A stretch of DNA of 39,003 nucleotides. Origin: Lachnospiraceae bacterium. GTDB taxonomy: Bacteria > Bacillota > Clostridia > Lachnospirales > Lachnospiraceae. A program made the position numbers and the translations under genes. Numbering within the stretch: the first letter of the stretch is position 1; the number at the start of each line of letters is the position of its first letter. Location of the stretch: NCBI GenBank assembly GCA_014804695.1, contig JAAUZJ010000008.1:1-39003 (forward strand), written 5' to 3'. This document shows positions 8,004 through 17,501 of the stretch, one piece after another. Below the pieces are notes generated by a model, which did not search any database, was not told the origin of the DNA, and saw only the letters and a program-made list of their open reading frames with translations.

Positions 8004-9683
8004 ATGCAGACTTGCTTAAAAACTAAGAATCCTAATCTTATGGAGCCTATCCGAAAATATTGGTATCTATGTTTTTTCTATATATTATGCTCTTATGCTT
8101 TGACGAGGATACTGGTGCTTGGCAGCAGCAAAATTGCGGATGCCACGGATAGTTTGTTTTCCGGAGAAGGAATTATTTTGCAGGAGTTTATAATTCCATT
8201 CATTATCCTTATGCTGCTGGGGGGCGTTGCTGCCTTTGGAAAGAGTTACTCCAAGAATACCTTCAGCATCTGTATGCAGACGGACATGCGTAACATGCTA
8301 GTGAATAAGCTGGTAAAGATTCGTATGCGGTATTTTGATGATGAGGGAACGGGAGTGCTTATGAATAAGCTTTTATCGGATATGTATCAGATAGAAGCAT
8401 TGTTTGCGGAGTGTATTCCGGAGTTTCTGGTGGCGGTGATCACAATCATAACGGTTTGTGCTTATATAGGTATGCAGAGTGTGCGTCTGCTGTTGGTGAC
8501 ACTTATCTGTTATCCGCTACTTTTATGGATAGCCGCTAAACTGACTCGGATGGTTGGAAAGGTGGCGGTAGTACGTCGTCAGCTATATGATGATCTGGAA
8601 AAATCTGCTTATGATATTATTCAAGGTATTATAGTAGGCAAGACTTTTAATCTGTATGAGTTGCAAAAGAAGCGTATTTTTGATATATCAGATGAGATTG
8701 TGCGAAATGAGTCCAGGCGTACCAAGGTGCAGGCGATTAATTTTGTCATGGGCGATCTGGTGCGGTGGATACCAAAGCTTATCTGCTATCTTTTCTGTCT
8801 TTTCGAAGTAGGACAGGGACGGATGTCCATTGGAGCAATCTTTGCCTATGTAATGCTGTTAGACCAAATTGCAAGAGCTATGGGAAGCATTCCGGGACAG
8901 ATTATGTCCATTCGGGAATATGGTATTTCCATAGGGCGGCTTCAGGAAATTCTTGATCAGGAGGAAGAAGTCTTTGGAAACGGTGATTTTGCACCGGATG
9001 GCGAGATTGTGATGGAGCTTGAGCAGGTAAATTTTGGTTATTCGGAAGAAAAGCAGGTTTTGAGCGATATTTCGTTAAGTGTCCGAAGGGGAAGCCATGT
9101 GGCGTTTATCGGAAATTCCGGCGGCGGTAAGTCAACAGTTATGAAAATTTTGTGTGGATTTTACTATCCTAAGCAGGGAAATTATCGTATTTATGGACAT
9201 GATTTCAGGGAATGGGATATTGATGCGCTGCGAAAGTATATTGGTCTGGTGTCCCAGAATGTGTTTCTCTTTCCCGGTACAATCGTTCAAAATGTGGCTT
9301 TTGGTAAGCCGGGGGCTTCCAGAGAGGAAGTGATGGAGGCATGTAAAAAGGCAAATATCCATGATTTTATTATGCAGCTTCCTCAGGGCTATGATACAGA
9401 GGTAGGCGAGAGAGGAGCAAGACTTTCAGGTGGACAGAAGCAGCGGCTTTCTATTGCTAGGGCCTTTTTAAAGGATGCGCCTATTTTGCTTTTGGATGAG
9501 CCTACTTCCGCGGTAGATGTAGAAACAGAGCAGGAGATTCAGGTGGTTTTGCGGGAGATTTCACGCAACCGGACGGTAATCACTATTGCACACAGATTGA
9601 ATACTATCGCGGATGCAGATGAGACTTATGTGTTTGAAAATGGTGAGATTGTGAGAAGGGAGGCGCGCAAAAATGGCGTTTAG
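8004..9683 (+). CDS. ABC exporter half-transporter A (permease-ATPase fusion)
   Basis: 559 aa. The membrane domain (about 20-310) has six hydrophobic segments. The nucleotide-binding domain has Walker A GNSGGGKST (370-378), Q-loop Gln418, signature LSGGQ (474-478), Walker B with catalytic Glu499, and H-loop His530, all intact. It overlaps the next half-transporter by 11 bases, so the two almost certainly form a heterodimeric exporter. AAGGAGAA stands before the ATG. The substrate is unknown. Exporter pairs beside AraC regulators are often linked to drug, peptide or siderophore-like export. Confidence 0.9.
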   Translation: MQTCLKTKNPNLMEPIRKYWYLCFFYILCSYALTRILVLGSSKIADATDSLFSGEGIILQEFIIPFIILMLLGGVAAFGKSYSKNTFSICMQTDMRNMLVNKLVKIRMRYFDDEGTGVLMNKLLSDMYQIEALFAECIPEFLVAVITIITVCAYIGMQSVRLLLVTLICYPLLLWIAAKLTRMVGKVAVVRRQLYDDLEKSAYDIIQGIIVGKTFNLYELQKKRIFDISDEIVRNESRRTKVQAINFVMGDLVRWIPKLICYLFCLFEVGQGRMSIGAIFAYVMLLDQIARAMGSIPGQIMSIREYGISIGRLQEILDQEEEVFGNGDFAPDGEIVMELEQVNFGYSEEKQVLSDISLSVRRGSHVAFIGNSGGGKSTVMKILCGFYYPKQGNYRIYGHDFREWDIDALRKYIGLVSQNVFLFPGTIVQNVAFGKPGASREEVMEACKKANIHDFIMQLPQGYDTEVGERGARLSGGQKQRLSIARAFLKDAPILLLDEPTSAVDVETEQEIQVVLREISRNRTVITIAHRLNTIADADETYVFENGEIVRREARKNGV

Positions 9684-11379
9684 TGATGCAGTCATCCAGC
9701 AGTGTGGTCCGGAGGATGCGGACAGTAACAATGATCTGCGCATTCTTTGGCGGATGCTGAAAATGATGAAGACAGGATTTATCAGATATCTTTTGGCTAT
9801 CATATCTATGAGTGTGGTTTTATCCTTTTTTGATATGATAACTGCTCTTTTGCTCAAAAATATTATTTCCCGTGTGGAAAACTATGCGCAGGGAGATATT
9901 TTTGCAGGACTTTTGGAGGAAGTGGCGATATGTGTGGGACTGGGACTGTTAATGCTTCTTATTTATGCGGTATCCTTTTATGTATATACTATGGAGGCCA
10001 AAAAGGGCGGTGCAAATCTGCAGAAGGTTATGTATTCCAAATGTATGCGCCTGCCGTATTCCTATTATGAACAGGTGGGCAGCAGTGATTTTATGTCAAA
10101 GGTAATATATGACTGTGAAAGAGCCAGCGGTATCTATGGTTCCAGGTTTCGGCGTGTATTGATGCCTTTTTTGATGATGAGCTTTTATCTGATTGCAATG
10201 TTTATGCTCAGCTGGCAGGTGACGATTTGTCTATTTGGCGCCAGTGCAGCGTTATTTGTGATAAACAGACTGTTTATTGAGCCGATGCAGAGGGTAAGCC
10301 GGAAAATGTCTGCCATCAATGTATCTGTTACGGAGAGTATTTCTAATATCATATCCGGTATGGAGCTGATTAAGATTTTCTCCCTAAAGTCTAAGATGGT
10401 GGAGCAATATATGGAAGATAATGAAAATTACCGTAAGGAGCAGAACAGGATGAATCTTATGTCTGCCGAGCTGGACGGACTGAACCAGCTCTTTGAACTT
10501 CTAGGCTCTCTGGTATTTATAGCACTGGGGATTGTCTTTGTAAGTCAGGGAATTACCACGGTTGACAAGCTGGCAGCGGTCTATTTGCTATATGGCTCTA
10601 TGAGCTGGAATCTGCTGCAGGTGGGACTCTATATTCCTTCCATGGCAAGTTATCTTGCCAATGCAAAAAGGGTGTTTGCGTTTCTGGAACTTGCAGAGGA
10701 GCCGGAGAGATATGAGAGTAATTCAGATGTTACTGCTTTGACAGATGCGGAGATTGTCATTCGTGATGTGACTTTTTCCTATGATGGCAGGCAGGATGTT
10801 TTAAAAGATTTCAATCTGGATATTCCCAAAGGGAAATGTGTGGCTCTTAAGGGGGAATCAGGCAAGGGCAAGAGTACGGTTGCCAAGCTGATACTAGGTC
10901 TGTATCCTGTAAAATCAGGCAAAATTTTTATCAAAGGAAAGGCTTACGAGGACTATTCACTGGAAGAGGTACGGCAGCTGATAGGTTATGTGCCGCAGGA
11001 GCCGTATCTTTATGATATAAGTATTGAAGATAACATACGTTATGGAAAGCCGGAGGCAAATCATGAGGACATAGTCAGGGCGGCAAAGCTTGCCAATGCA
11101 CATGACTTTATTTTGGAACTGGAAAATGGTTATGAGACTCGCGCCGGTGAGCGCGGCAATCTGTTATCCGGTGGTCAACGCCAGAGAATTGCCATTGCTA
11201 GGGCTATTTTGAAGGATGCACCTATACTTATTCTTGATGAGGCCACTTCGGCGTTGGATAATAAATCCGAAGCGCTGGTAAATGAGGCTTTGGACAGACT
11301 GATGAAGGGGCGTACTACTATCGTGATCGCCCACCGTGAGTCTACGCTGGCTCATGCCGACTTGGTAGTGGAGCTATAA
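9673..11379 (+). CDS. ABC exporter half-transporter B (permease-ATPase fusion)
   Basis: 568 aa. Membrane segments fill about residues 38-325. The ATPase has Walker A GESGKGKST (394-402), Q-loop Gln442, signature LSGGQ (498-502), Walker B LILDEATS with Glu523, and an IVIAHR H-loop. Unlike many heterodimeric exporters, neither partner shows an obvious degenerate ATP site. The overlapping start (ATG inside the end of partner A) indicates translational coupling. The protein ends at LVVEL, just after the domain, so the C terminus is slightly short. Confidence 0.9.
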   Translation: MAFSDAVIQQCGPEDADSNNDLRILWRMLKMMKTGFIRYLLAIISMSVVLSFFDMITALLLKNIISRVENYAQGDIFAGLLEEVAICVGLGLLMLLIYAVSFYVYTMEAKKGGANLQKVMYSKCMRLPYSYYEQVGSSDFMSKVIYDCERASGIYGSRFRRVLMPFLMMSFYLIAMFMLSWQVTICLFGASAALFVINRLFIEPMQRVSRKMSAINVSVTESISNIISGMELIKIFSLKSKMVEQYMEDNENYRKEQNRMNLMSAELDGLNQLFELLGSLVFIALGIVFVSQGITTVDKLAAVYLLYGSMSWNLLQVGLYIPSMASYLANAKRVFAFLELAEEPERYESNSDVTALTDAEIVIRDVTFSYDGRQDVLKDFNLDIPKGKCVALKGESGKGKSTVAKLILGLYPVKSGKIFIKGKAYEDYSLEEVRQLIGYVPQEPYLYDISIEDNIRYGKPEANHEDIVRAAKLANAHDFILELENGYETRAGERGNLLSGGQRQRIAIARAILKDAPILILDEATSALDNKSEALVNEALDRLMKGRTTIVIAHRESTLAHADLVVEL

Positions 11380-11487
11380 TGAGATATGCTTTTTAGGCAT
11401 AGTTAAACGAAACATAATAAGTATTAGACATTATTTGATGGTAAAGGTAAAATGCAATTATAAAGTAGGTACTTGGGAGGTGGAGGC

Positions 11488-12831
11488 ATGGAAGAAAAAC
11501 AGATGCCTTTTTCAGGAAAAGACCTTCAGAAAATGATTATTCCGCTGTTTTTAGAGCAGCTTCTGGTAATGCTTGTAGGGATTGCGGATACGCTTGTGGT
11601 CAGTTATGCAGGTGAGGCGGCGGTATCGGGTGTTTCGCTGGTCAACCAGTTTAACACGATTTTTATCTACCTGTTCACGGCACTGGCATCCGGTGGAGCT
11701 GTTGTGATCAGCCAGTATATCGGCAGAAAGGACTCTGAGAGTGCAGGAAGGTCTGCAAGCCAGCTTTTGATGTTTGGAACGGTATTTTCTCTGCTGATCG
11801 CAGTAGTGGTACTGGTTGGTAATAAATGGATGCTCCGCATGCTTTTTGGAAAGGTGGAGGACTCTGTTATGGAAGCCTGCCTAACTTATCTGAAAATTTC
11901 AGCCTATTCTTACCCGGCGCTTGCAATTTATAATTCCGGTGCAGCGGTTTACCGGAGCCTTGGTAAGACCAATGTGACCATGTATGTATCTGTGCTGTCA
12001 AATATCATTAACGTGGTCGGCAACGTGATCGGCGTGTTTGTACTTCATGCGAGGGTGGCAGGTGTGGCATGGCCGTCCTTGATTGCTAGGACATTTTCTG
12101 CTGTCGTCATTACGGTTCTGTGCTTTAGGAAAAAGAATGATGTGGTTTACATAACTGATTGGATTTTCAAATGGGATTCCGGATGTTTGAAACGGATATT
12201 GAATGTTGCCATACCAAACGGGGTGGAAAACGGGATTTTTCAATTAGTTAAGGTAGCGCTCAGCAGCATTGTCGCGCTATTTGGTACTTATCAGATTGCG
12301 GCAAACGGCGTGGCGCAGAGCATATGGTCTCTGGCGGCGTTAGCGGGTGTGGCAATGGGGCCTGCATTTATCACTGTGATCGGACAATGCATGGGAAATA
12401 GGGATACGGAGGCGGCAGACTATTATTTTACAAAATTATCAAAGATAACGCTTTTGCTCTCCTCCGGATGGAACCTTTTGATTCTCATTTTTACGCCATT
12501 GTTCCTGCGGTTTTATGCACTGGAACCACAGACAAAACGTCTTGTGATCTGGCTGGTGCTGATTCATAACATATTTAATGCAGTTGCCTTTCCTTTTTCC
12601 GGAGCGCTTAGTAATGGACTTCGAGCAGCAGGGGATGTGAAATTCACAATGTATGTTTCGGTTATATCCACGATTGCAGGACGGCTGTTTTTATCGTATC
12701 TGTTGGGGATTGTTTTCGACATGGGCGTGATAGGGATTGCCATTGCAATGGTTTGCGACTGGGTGATTCGTGCAGTTATTTTTATCTGGCGTCAGAAATC
12801 GGGGAAATGGAAAGAGTTCAGAGTTGTTTAA
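11488..12831 (+). CDS. MATE family multidrug/metabolite efflux transporter
   Basis: 447 aa with about twelve membrane segments. Typical MATE features include PLFLEQLLVMLVGIADTLVV at the N terminus and the repeated half with PNGVENGIFQLVKVALSSIV. The family exports cationic drugs or metabolites using Na+ or H+. The ATG at 11488 is chosen because GGAGG (11476-11480) is seven bases upstream. The open frame also allows a TTG at 11473, which would sit inside that site. It is separated from the ABC genes by about 110 bases with no clear terminator and may have its own promoter. Confidence 0.88.
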   Translation: MEEKQMPFSGKDLQKMIIPLFLEQLLVMLVGIADTLVVSYAGEAAVSGVSLVNQFNTIFIYLFTALASGGAVVISQYIGRKDSESAGRSASQLLMFGTVFSLLIAVVVLVGNKWMLRMLFGKVEDSVMEACLTYLKISAYSYPALAIYNSGAAVYRSLGKTNVTMYVSVLSNIINVVGNVIGVFVLHARVAGVAWPSLIARTFSAVVITVLCFRKKNDVVYITDWIFKWDSGCLKRILNVAIPNGVENGIFQLVKVALSSIVALFGTYQIAANGVAQSIWSLAALAGVAMGPAFITVIGQCMGNRDTEAADYYFTKLSKITLLLSSGWNLLILIFTPLFLRFYALEPQTKRLVIWLVLIHNIFNAVAFPFSGALSNGLRAAGDVKFTMYVSVISTIAGRLFLSYLLGIVFDMGVIGIAIAMVCDWVIRAVIFIWRQKSGKWKEFRVV

Positions 12832-12886
12832 ATTTTATTTGACTGACACCGATTCCGCTGATATGATGATACTGGAGGTGGATGTT

Positions 12887-13756
12887 ATGTCAGACAATGT
12901 ATCAAAGTTGAAACATCATATGAGGGAAATATCCGGCTATTTGATGCTGGTGATAGGTGCGGTGATTGCGGCATTTGCCATAGAGGAATTTTTGGTTCCA
13001 TGCCTAATCCTGGATGGAGGGATTGTGGGAATCTCTATCATGATCAATAACTTGAGTGGGATTTCTCTTGGAATACTGACTCTGGTAATTAACATTCCGT
13101 TCCTGTTGGTTGGCATGCGGAAGCTGGGAACTAAATTTATTGTCAAATCTGCAGTTGCCATGGTGATATTTTCCACTTTTTTGGAAATTTTTGCGCCGAT
13201 TGTGGATGTTACGCATGAATATTTGTTAGCCGTCTGTTTTGGAGGCGTATTTCTGGGAGTTGGAGTGGGTTTTGTTATCCGCGCCGGCGGCTGCCTCGAC
13301 GGAACGGAGACAGTGGCAATCTTCCTTAATAAAAGGTTTAACCTACCGGTGGGACAGACGGTTCTCTTTATCAATGTTGTGATCTATACGATTGCCGGTT
13401 TTCTGTTTGGATTTGACAGGGCTATGTACAGTTTACTTACGTATTTCATTACATCGAAAGTGATTGATTTTGTAGAATCAGGCGTGGAACAGGCGAAAGC
13501 CGCTATGATCATCACGGATGACGGGCAGATGATCGCGGACGAAATCTACAAGAAAATGGGGCGTACGGTGACACTTATTGAAGGCGAGGGACTTATCAGC
13601 GGAAAAAAAGCTGTTCTTTACTGTGTATTGAACCGTCTTGAGATATATGAACTGAGGCGCTTGATCGATGAGGTGGATGCGAGTGCTTTTATAACGATCA
13701 GCGATGTGTCGGAGATCATTGGAAATCATATTAAGAAGAAGGCTGATGTAGAATAA
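12887..13756 (+). CDS. YitT family membrane protein (DUF161 + DUF2179)
   Basis: 289 aa from the ATG at 12887, which has GGAGGTG six bases upstream. The same frame is open further left but overlaps the MATE gene and has no ribosome site. Five or six membrane segments occupy about residues 15-190, with GIVGISIMINN and RAGGCLDGTETVAIFL typical of YitT proteins. A soluble DUF2179 domain (about 210-285) ends it. The function of the family is not settled. The close spacing after the MATE gene (55 bases) suggests co-transcription. Confidence 0.85.
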   Translation: MSDNVSKLKHHMREISGYLMLVIGAVIAAFAIEEFLVPCLILDGGIVGISIMINNLSGISLGILTLVINIPFLLVGMRKLGTKFIVKSAVAMVIFSTFLEIFAPIVDVTHEYLLAVCFGGVFLGVGVGFVIRAGGCLDGTETVAIFLNKRFNLPVGQTVLFINVVIYTIAGFLFGFDRAMYSLLTYFITSKVIDFVESGVEQAKAAMIITDDGQMIADEIYKKMGRTVTLIEGEGLISGKKAVLYCVLNRLEIYELRRLIDEVDASAFITISDVSEIIGNHIKKKADVE

Positions 13757-13763
13757 GTAAAAA

Positions 13764-14594
13764 TCAGAAAAGGGCTACAATTTTTGCCATCGACTGAGAA
13801 TGGCAGGCCAGATAATATGTTACATTCGCATCCGAATCGGTCACAGGGATTTTTATTCTGTCTGTCAGAAGGTTTTGACTGTCTTTTGCGAGATTTGTAG
13901 TAAAACAGGGCAGTGAAGATTCACGGACCAGTTCTTCAAATTCAAATTGGTCTGTTTGTACTAAAAATCTTGAGGCAGGCATATTAACCCGGCACATTTC
14001 ATCCCAAAATCCGATTTCTGAACCAAGAAGGAAATTAAACCCATTCAGATTGGAAAATGTTACGGAAGACCTTTTTGCCAGGTCATGAGTGGCTGGTACG
14101 CAGACAGACAGATTTTCTTCTAGGAATGGGATATTATTGTAATGGTCATACTTTGCATTATGAGGAAGTATAGCTAGTTGACATAATTCGGAATCAAGGT
14201 CTTCGTAGATGGCGGGCACGCTTTTTAGCGAGGAGGCTATTGTCATATCGGGATATGCAGAGGAAAGGGCAGGAAGCACATACCATAGAGGAGCAGGCGC
14301 ACAGGAGCTGATTATAATGGTATGCAGGCTTTTATCAAATGCCCTTACAGTTTTTAAAGCGTTATCCGCTGTTGACAGAATCTGCCTTGCCTGTTCTACT
14401 GCTTTTATGCCTGTATCATTGAGAGTGATTTTGTTTTTACCCCTTACGAACAGCGATACCCCAAAAACCTCTTCAAGGTGCTGCATCGTTCGTGTGATCG
14501 TTGGCTGTGAAATATGAAGTTTTTCAGCAGCCAGAGATAAAGTTCCCATGTCTGCAAAGGTGATAAGCTGTTCCAATTCGTTTAAATCCATCAT
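13764..14594 (-). CDS. LysR family transcriptional regulator
   Basis: 276 aa. The N-terminal helix-turn-helix (LITFADMGTLSLAAEKLHIS then QPTITRTMQHLEEVFGVSLF) is followed by a substrate-binding domain from about residue 90. GAAGGAGT precedes two adjacent ATGs. The second (14591) gives the usual MDLNELEQL start and better spacing. It is divergent from an aldo/keto reductase gene with a T-N11-A palindrome between them, so it very probably controls the redox cluster to its right. Its effector is unknown. Confidence 0.9.
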   Translation of the reverse strand: MMDLNELEQLITFADMGTLSLAAEKLHISQPTITRTMQHLEEVFGVSLFVRGKNKITLNDTGIKAVEQARQILSTADNALKTVRAFDKSLHTIIISSCAPAPLWYVLPALSSAYPDMTIASSLKSVPAIYEDLDSELCQLAILPHNAKYDHYNNIPFLEENLSVCVPATHDLAKRSSVTFSNLNGFNFLLGSEIGFWDEMCRVNMPASRFLVQTDQFEFEELVRESSLPCFTTNLAKDSQNLLTDRIKIPVTDSDANVTYYLACHSQSMAKIVALF

Positions 14595-14615
14595 AATACT
14601 CCTTCGTATTCAGTA

Positions 14616-14628
14616 TTCATTTTATGAA
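14616..14628. promoter_or_regulatory. Probable LysR-binding site (T-N11-A palindrome)
   Basis: TTCAT-TTT-ATGAA is a perfect palindrome with the T-N11-A form bound by LysR proteins. It lies 22 bases upstream of the regulator start and about 105 bases before the divergent reductase gene. Confidence 0.5.
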
Positions 14629-14733
14629 ATGCAGATTCCGATATTCTTATTGTACATTTTCCAAAGAAAAAAGTAAAATACAATTATCAAAAGTGAAATA
14701 GAATTCAGAATATGAATATCAGGAGGAGTGAAA

Positions 14734-15573
14734 ATGGAATATGTAAAATTGAATAACGGAGTAAAAATGCCTATACTTGGATACGGAGTCTATCAGACAC
14801 CGCCGGAGGAGACAGAAAGGTGCGTACTGGATGCAATCCGTATAGGATACAGAAGCATTGATACCGCACAGGCATATGGCAATGAGGAAGGGGTAGGAAA
14901 TGCCTTGGCAAAGTGCGGACTTCCAAGAGAAGAGTTCTTTATTACTACCAAGGTGTGGATAACCAATGCAGGCTACGAGAAAGCAAAAGCTTCTATTGAG
15001 GAATCTTTAAAGAAGTTACAGGTTTCCTATATTGACCTGCTGCTGATTCATCAGCCGTTTGGTGATTACTATGGAACTTACCGCGCAATGGAAGAGGCAT
15101 ATAAAGAAGGAAAGGTAAGGGCAATCGGCGTATCCAATTTTTATCCTGACAGATATATAGATATCAACCATTTCGCAGAGATCAAACCGGCTGTCAATCA
15201 GGTGGAGACTCATGTGTTCCAGCAACAGAAGATTGCGAAAGAATATATGGAGAAAAACGGGACACAGATTGAGTCATGGGGACCGTTTGCGGAGGGAAAA
15301 AATGATTACTTTAATAATCCCGTCCTGAAAGAAATCGGTGCAGTACACGGCAAGTCTACGGCACAAGTTGCCTTACGCTTTTTGATTCAGAGCGGTGTGG
15401 TTGTGATTCCAAAGTCTACACATGTGGAAAGGATGGAGGAGAATTTCAATGTGTTTGATTTTGAACTGACAGCGGATGAAATGGCAAAAGTGGAAGCGCT
15501 GGATGGAGGAGAAAGTCTGTTCTTTTCCCATCACGATCCCAAAACAGTAGAATGGTTTATGACTATTATATAA
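14734..15573 (+). CDS. Aldo/keto reductase (AKR) 1
   Basis: 279 aa, a complete TIM-barrel NAD(P)H oxidoreductase. The catalytic tetrad is Asp43, Tyr48 (DTAQAYGNE), Lys73 (TTKVW) and His106 (LLIHQP). IPKSTHVERMEEN near 225-240 is the cofactor 2'-phosphate-binding stretch. The ATG at 14734 is used because AGGAGGAG lies six bases upstream. The GTG at 14728 would overlap that site. It is the first gene right of the LysR regulator and is followed by its own terminator. It likely reduces aldehydes or ketones; the substrate is unknown. Confidence 0.9.
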   Translation: MEYVKLNNGVKMPILGYGVYQTPPEETERCVLDAIRIGYRSIDTAQAYGNEEGVGNALAKCGLPREEFFITTKVWITNAGYEKAKASIEESLKKLQVSYIDLLLIHQPFGDYYGTYRAMEEAYKEGKVRAIGVSNFYPDRYIDINHFAEIKPAVNQVETHVFQQQKIAKEYMEKNGTQIESWGPFAEGKNDYFNNPVLKEIGAVHGKSTAQVALRFLIQSGVVVIPKSTHVERMEENFNVFDFELTADEMAKVEALDGGESLFFSHHDPKTVEWFMTII

Positions 15574-15580
15574 AAATGGA

Positions 15581-15616
15581 GGCCGTACCTGTAAAGTAAA
15601 GCAGATACGGTCTTTT
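15581..15616 (+). terminator. Intrinsic terminator after AKR 1
   Basis: GGCCGTA (15581-15587) pairs with TACGGTC (15606-15612), including one G-U pair, and is followed by TTTT. It may make the downstream genes partly independent of the AKR 1 promoter. Confidence 0.6.
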
Positions 15617-15634
15617 CCGAATTAGGGAGGAAAT

Positions 15635-16672
15635 ATGCAGTATACAAAACTGGGAAATTCAGATTTAAACGTCTCCCGTATCTGTATGGGATGCATGGGT
15701 TTTGGAGATGCGGCAAAAGGGCAGCATTCGTGGACGATTGACGAGAAACAATCCCGTGAGATCATAAAGCGGGGACTTGAGCTCGGAGTTAATTTTTTTG
15801 ATACGGCAATCGCATACCAGAGCGGCACCAGTGAGCAGTATGTAGGAAGGGCATTAAGGAATTTTGCAAAGCGGGACGAGGTAATTGTAGCAACAAAATT
15901 CCTGCCCCGTACACAGGAGGACATTGCGGCAGGAATCACAGGACAGCAGCATATTGAACGTATGATAAACAAAAGCCTTGAAAATCTCGGCATGGATCAT
16001 GTGGATCTATACATTTATCATATGTGGGATTATCAGACGCCGCTTTATGACATTATGGAGGGATTGACTAATATAGTCAAGATGGGAAAAGCAAGGTATA
16101 TCGGCATTTCCAACTGCTATGCATGGCAGCTTGCGAAGGCGAACGCATTGGCAGAAAAGGAAGGCTTTGCAAAATTTGTTTCTATTCAGGGGCATTATAA
16201 TCTGATATTCCGTGAAGAAGAACGGGAGATGGCGCCATTCTGTTATGAGGAGAATATCGCCCTTACACCATACAGTGCGCTGGCAAGCGGAAGGCTTTCC
16301 CGGAAACCGGGGGAGGACAGCAAGCGGCTTTTGCAAGACAGCTATGCAAAATTCAAATATGATGCATCAAAAGAACAGGATGAGATTATTATCCATCGTG
16401 TACAGGAAATTGCGGAAAAGAGGGATGTCACCATGACAGAGGTTTCCCTTGCGTGGTTGCTTACAAAAGTGACATCTCCTGTGGTGGGTGCGACGAAATT
16501 CCACCATATCGAAGGGGCAGCAAAAGCAGTGGAACTAGAGCTGACAGAGGATGAAATCCGTTATCTGGAGGAGTCTTATGTGCCTCATGCACTGGTGGGA
16601 GTTATGGCACAGAACAAGCCTGAGAAGGTAAAGGAAAAGCATGTATGGTCTAGCGGGGAGCAGAAAATCTGA
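15635..16672 (+). CDS. Aldo/keto reductase 2
   Basis: 345 aa, in the Tas/YajO-like class with a longer C terminus. The tetrad is Asp56, Tyr61, Lys88 (ATKFL) and His129 (YIYHMWDY). The cofactor region VVGATKFHHIEGA is near residue 290. GGGAGG is six bases before the ATG. The Met-rich start (CMGCMGFGD) and the Trp after the active-site His differ from AKR 1, so the substrate is probably different. It is co-directional with the cupin fusion and AKR 3, with gaps of about 30-40 bases. Confidence 0.9.
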   Translation: MQYTKLGNSDLNVSRICMGCMGFGDAAKGQHSWTIDEKQSREIIKRGLELGVNFFDTAIAYQSGTSEQYVGRALRNFAKRDEVIVATKFLPRTQEDIAAGITGQQHIERMINKSLENLGMDHVDLYIYHMWDYQTPLYDIMEGLTNIVKMGKARYIGISNCYAWQLAKANALAEKEGFAKFVSIQGHYNLIFREEEREMAPFCYEENIALTPYSALASGRLSRKPGEDSKRLLQDSYAKFKYDASKEQDEIIIHRVQEIAEKRDVTMTEVSLAWLLTKVTSPVVGATKFHHIEGAAKAVELELTEDEIRYLEESYVPHALVGVMAQNKPEKVKEKHVWSSGEQKI

Positions 16673-16713
16673 TTATTGTAGAAAAAAGAAAATAAAGAGG
16701 AGGAAAAACAAAT

Positions 16714-17472
16714 ATGAGTGAAAAAATAGTACAGACTGCAGGACGGGATAGTCTTGGACAATTTGCACCGATGTTTGCACATCTGAATGATGACGTGTTG
16801 TTTGGTGAGGTATGGAATGAAGAAGTTCTTCCTGTAAAAATGAAATGTATCATTACAGTAGTGTCGCTGATGGCGTCAGGAATTACGGATTCTTCCCTGA
16901 CATATCATTTACAGAATGCGAAGAACAATGGGGTGACGAGGGAGGAAATTGCCGCAATCATTACCCATGCAACCATGTATGTGGGCTGGCCAAAAGGCTG
17001 GGCAGTTTTTCGTCTGGCAAAGGAAGTATGGAATGAGGAGATCGTGGAAATGTCGGAAAAAGACAGATACCAGAATACTATCTTTTTCCCTATTGGAAAA
17101 CCCAACGATGGGTTTGCGCAGTATTTCATAGGACAGAGTTACCTTGCGCCGGTATCTATGGAGCAGGTTCCGGTCTTTAACGTGACTTTTGAGCCGGGCT
17201 GTCGGAACAACTGGCATATCCATCATGCAAAAAGCGGTGGCGGGCAGATGCTTATTTGTGTAGGCGGCAGAGGATATTATCAGGAATGGGGCAAAGAGGC
17301 AGCGGAAATGACGCCTGGAAGCGTGATAAATATTCCTGCGGAAGTAAAGCACTGGCATGGAGCTGCACCGGATTCATGGTTTTCTCACCTTGCAGTGGAA
17401 GTTCCCGGAGATGAGAGCAGTAATGAGTGGTGCGAAGCTGTTTCGGATGAAGAGTACAGTAGATTGAAATGA
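16714..17472 (+). CDS. Carboxymuconolactone decarboxylase-like / cupin fusion protein
   Basis: 252 aa with two joined domains. Residues about 10-105 match the CMD fold (MKCIITVVSLMASG, LQNAKNNGVTREEIAAIITH). The AhpD-type CxxC pair is absent, so peroxidase-reductase chemistry is unlikely. Residues about 150-235 form a cupin with metal-binding candidates His168, His170, Gln178 and His213 or His215. Fusions of this kind are common beside aldo/keto reductases and flavodoxins in anaerobes, but their reaction is not established. A GAGGAGG site precedes the start. It is embedded between AKR 2 and AKR 3 in one apparent operon. Confidence 0.85.
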   Translation: MSEKIVQTAGRDSLGQFAPMFAHLNDDVLFGEVWNEEVLPVKMKCIITVVSLMASGITDSSLTYHLQNAKNNGVTREEIAAIITHATMYVGWPKGWAVFRLAKEVWNEEIVEMSEKDRYQNTIFFPIGKPNDGFAQYFIGQSYLAPVSMEQVPVFNVTFEPGCRNNWHIHHAKSGGGQMLICVGGRGYYQEWGKEAAEMTPGSVINIPAEVKHWHGAAPDSWFSHLAVEVPGDESSNEWCEAVSDEEYSRLK

Positions 17473-17501
17473 TAGAGGATTGTTGAAAAGGAGAATAGAA
17501 A

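Noticed and set aside
11380..11487. Riboswitch or attenuator before the MATE gene
   Set aside because: The 108-base stretch is AT-rich with no stable stem and no terminator.
12770..12886. Upstream extension of the YitT frame
   Set aside because: It overlaps the MATE gene and has no ribosome site, while the ATG at 12887 has GGAGGTG at ideal spacing.
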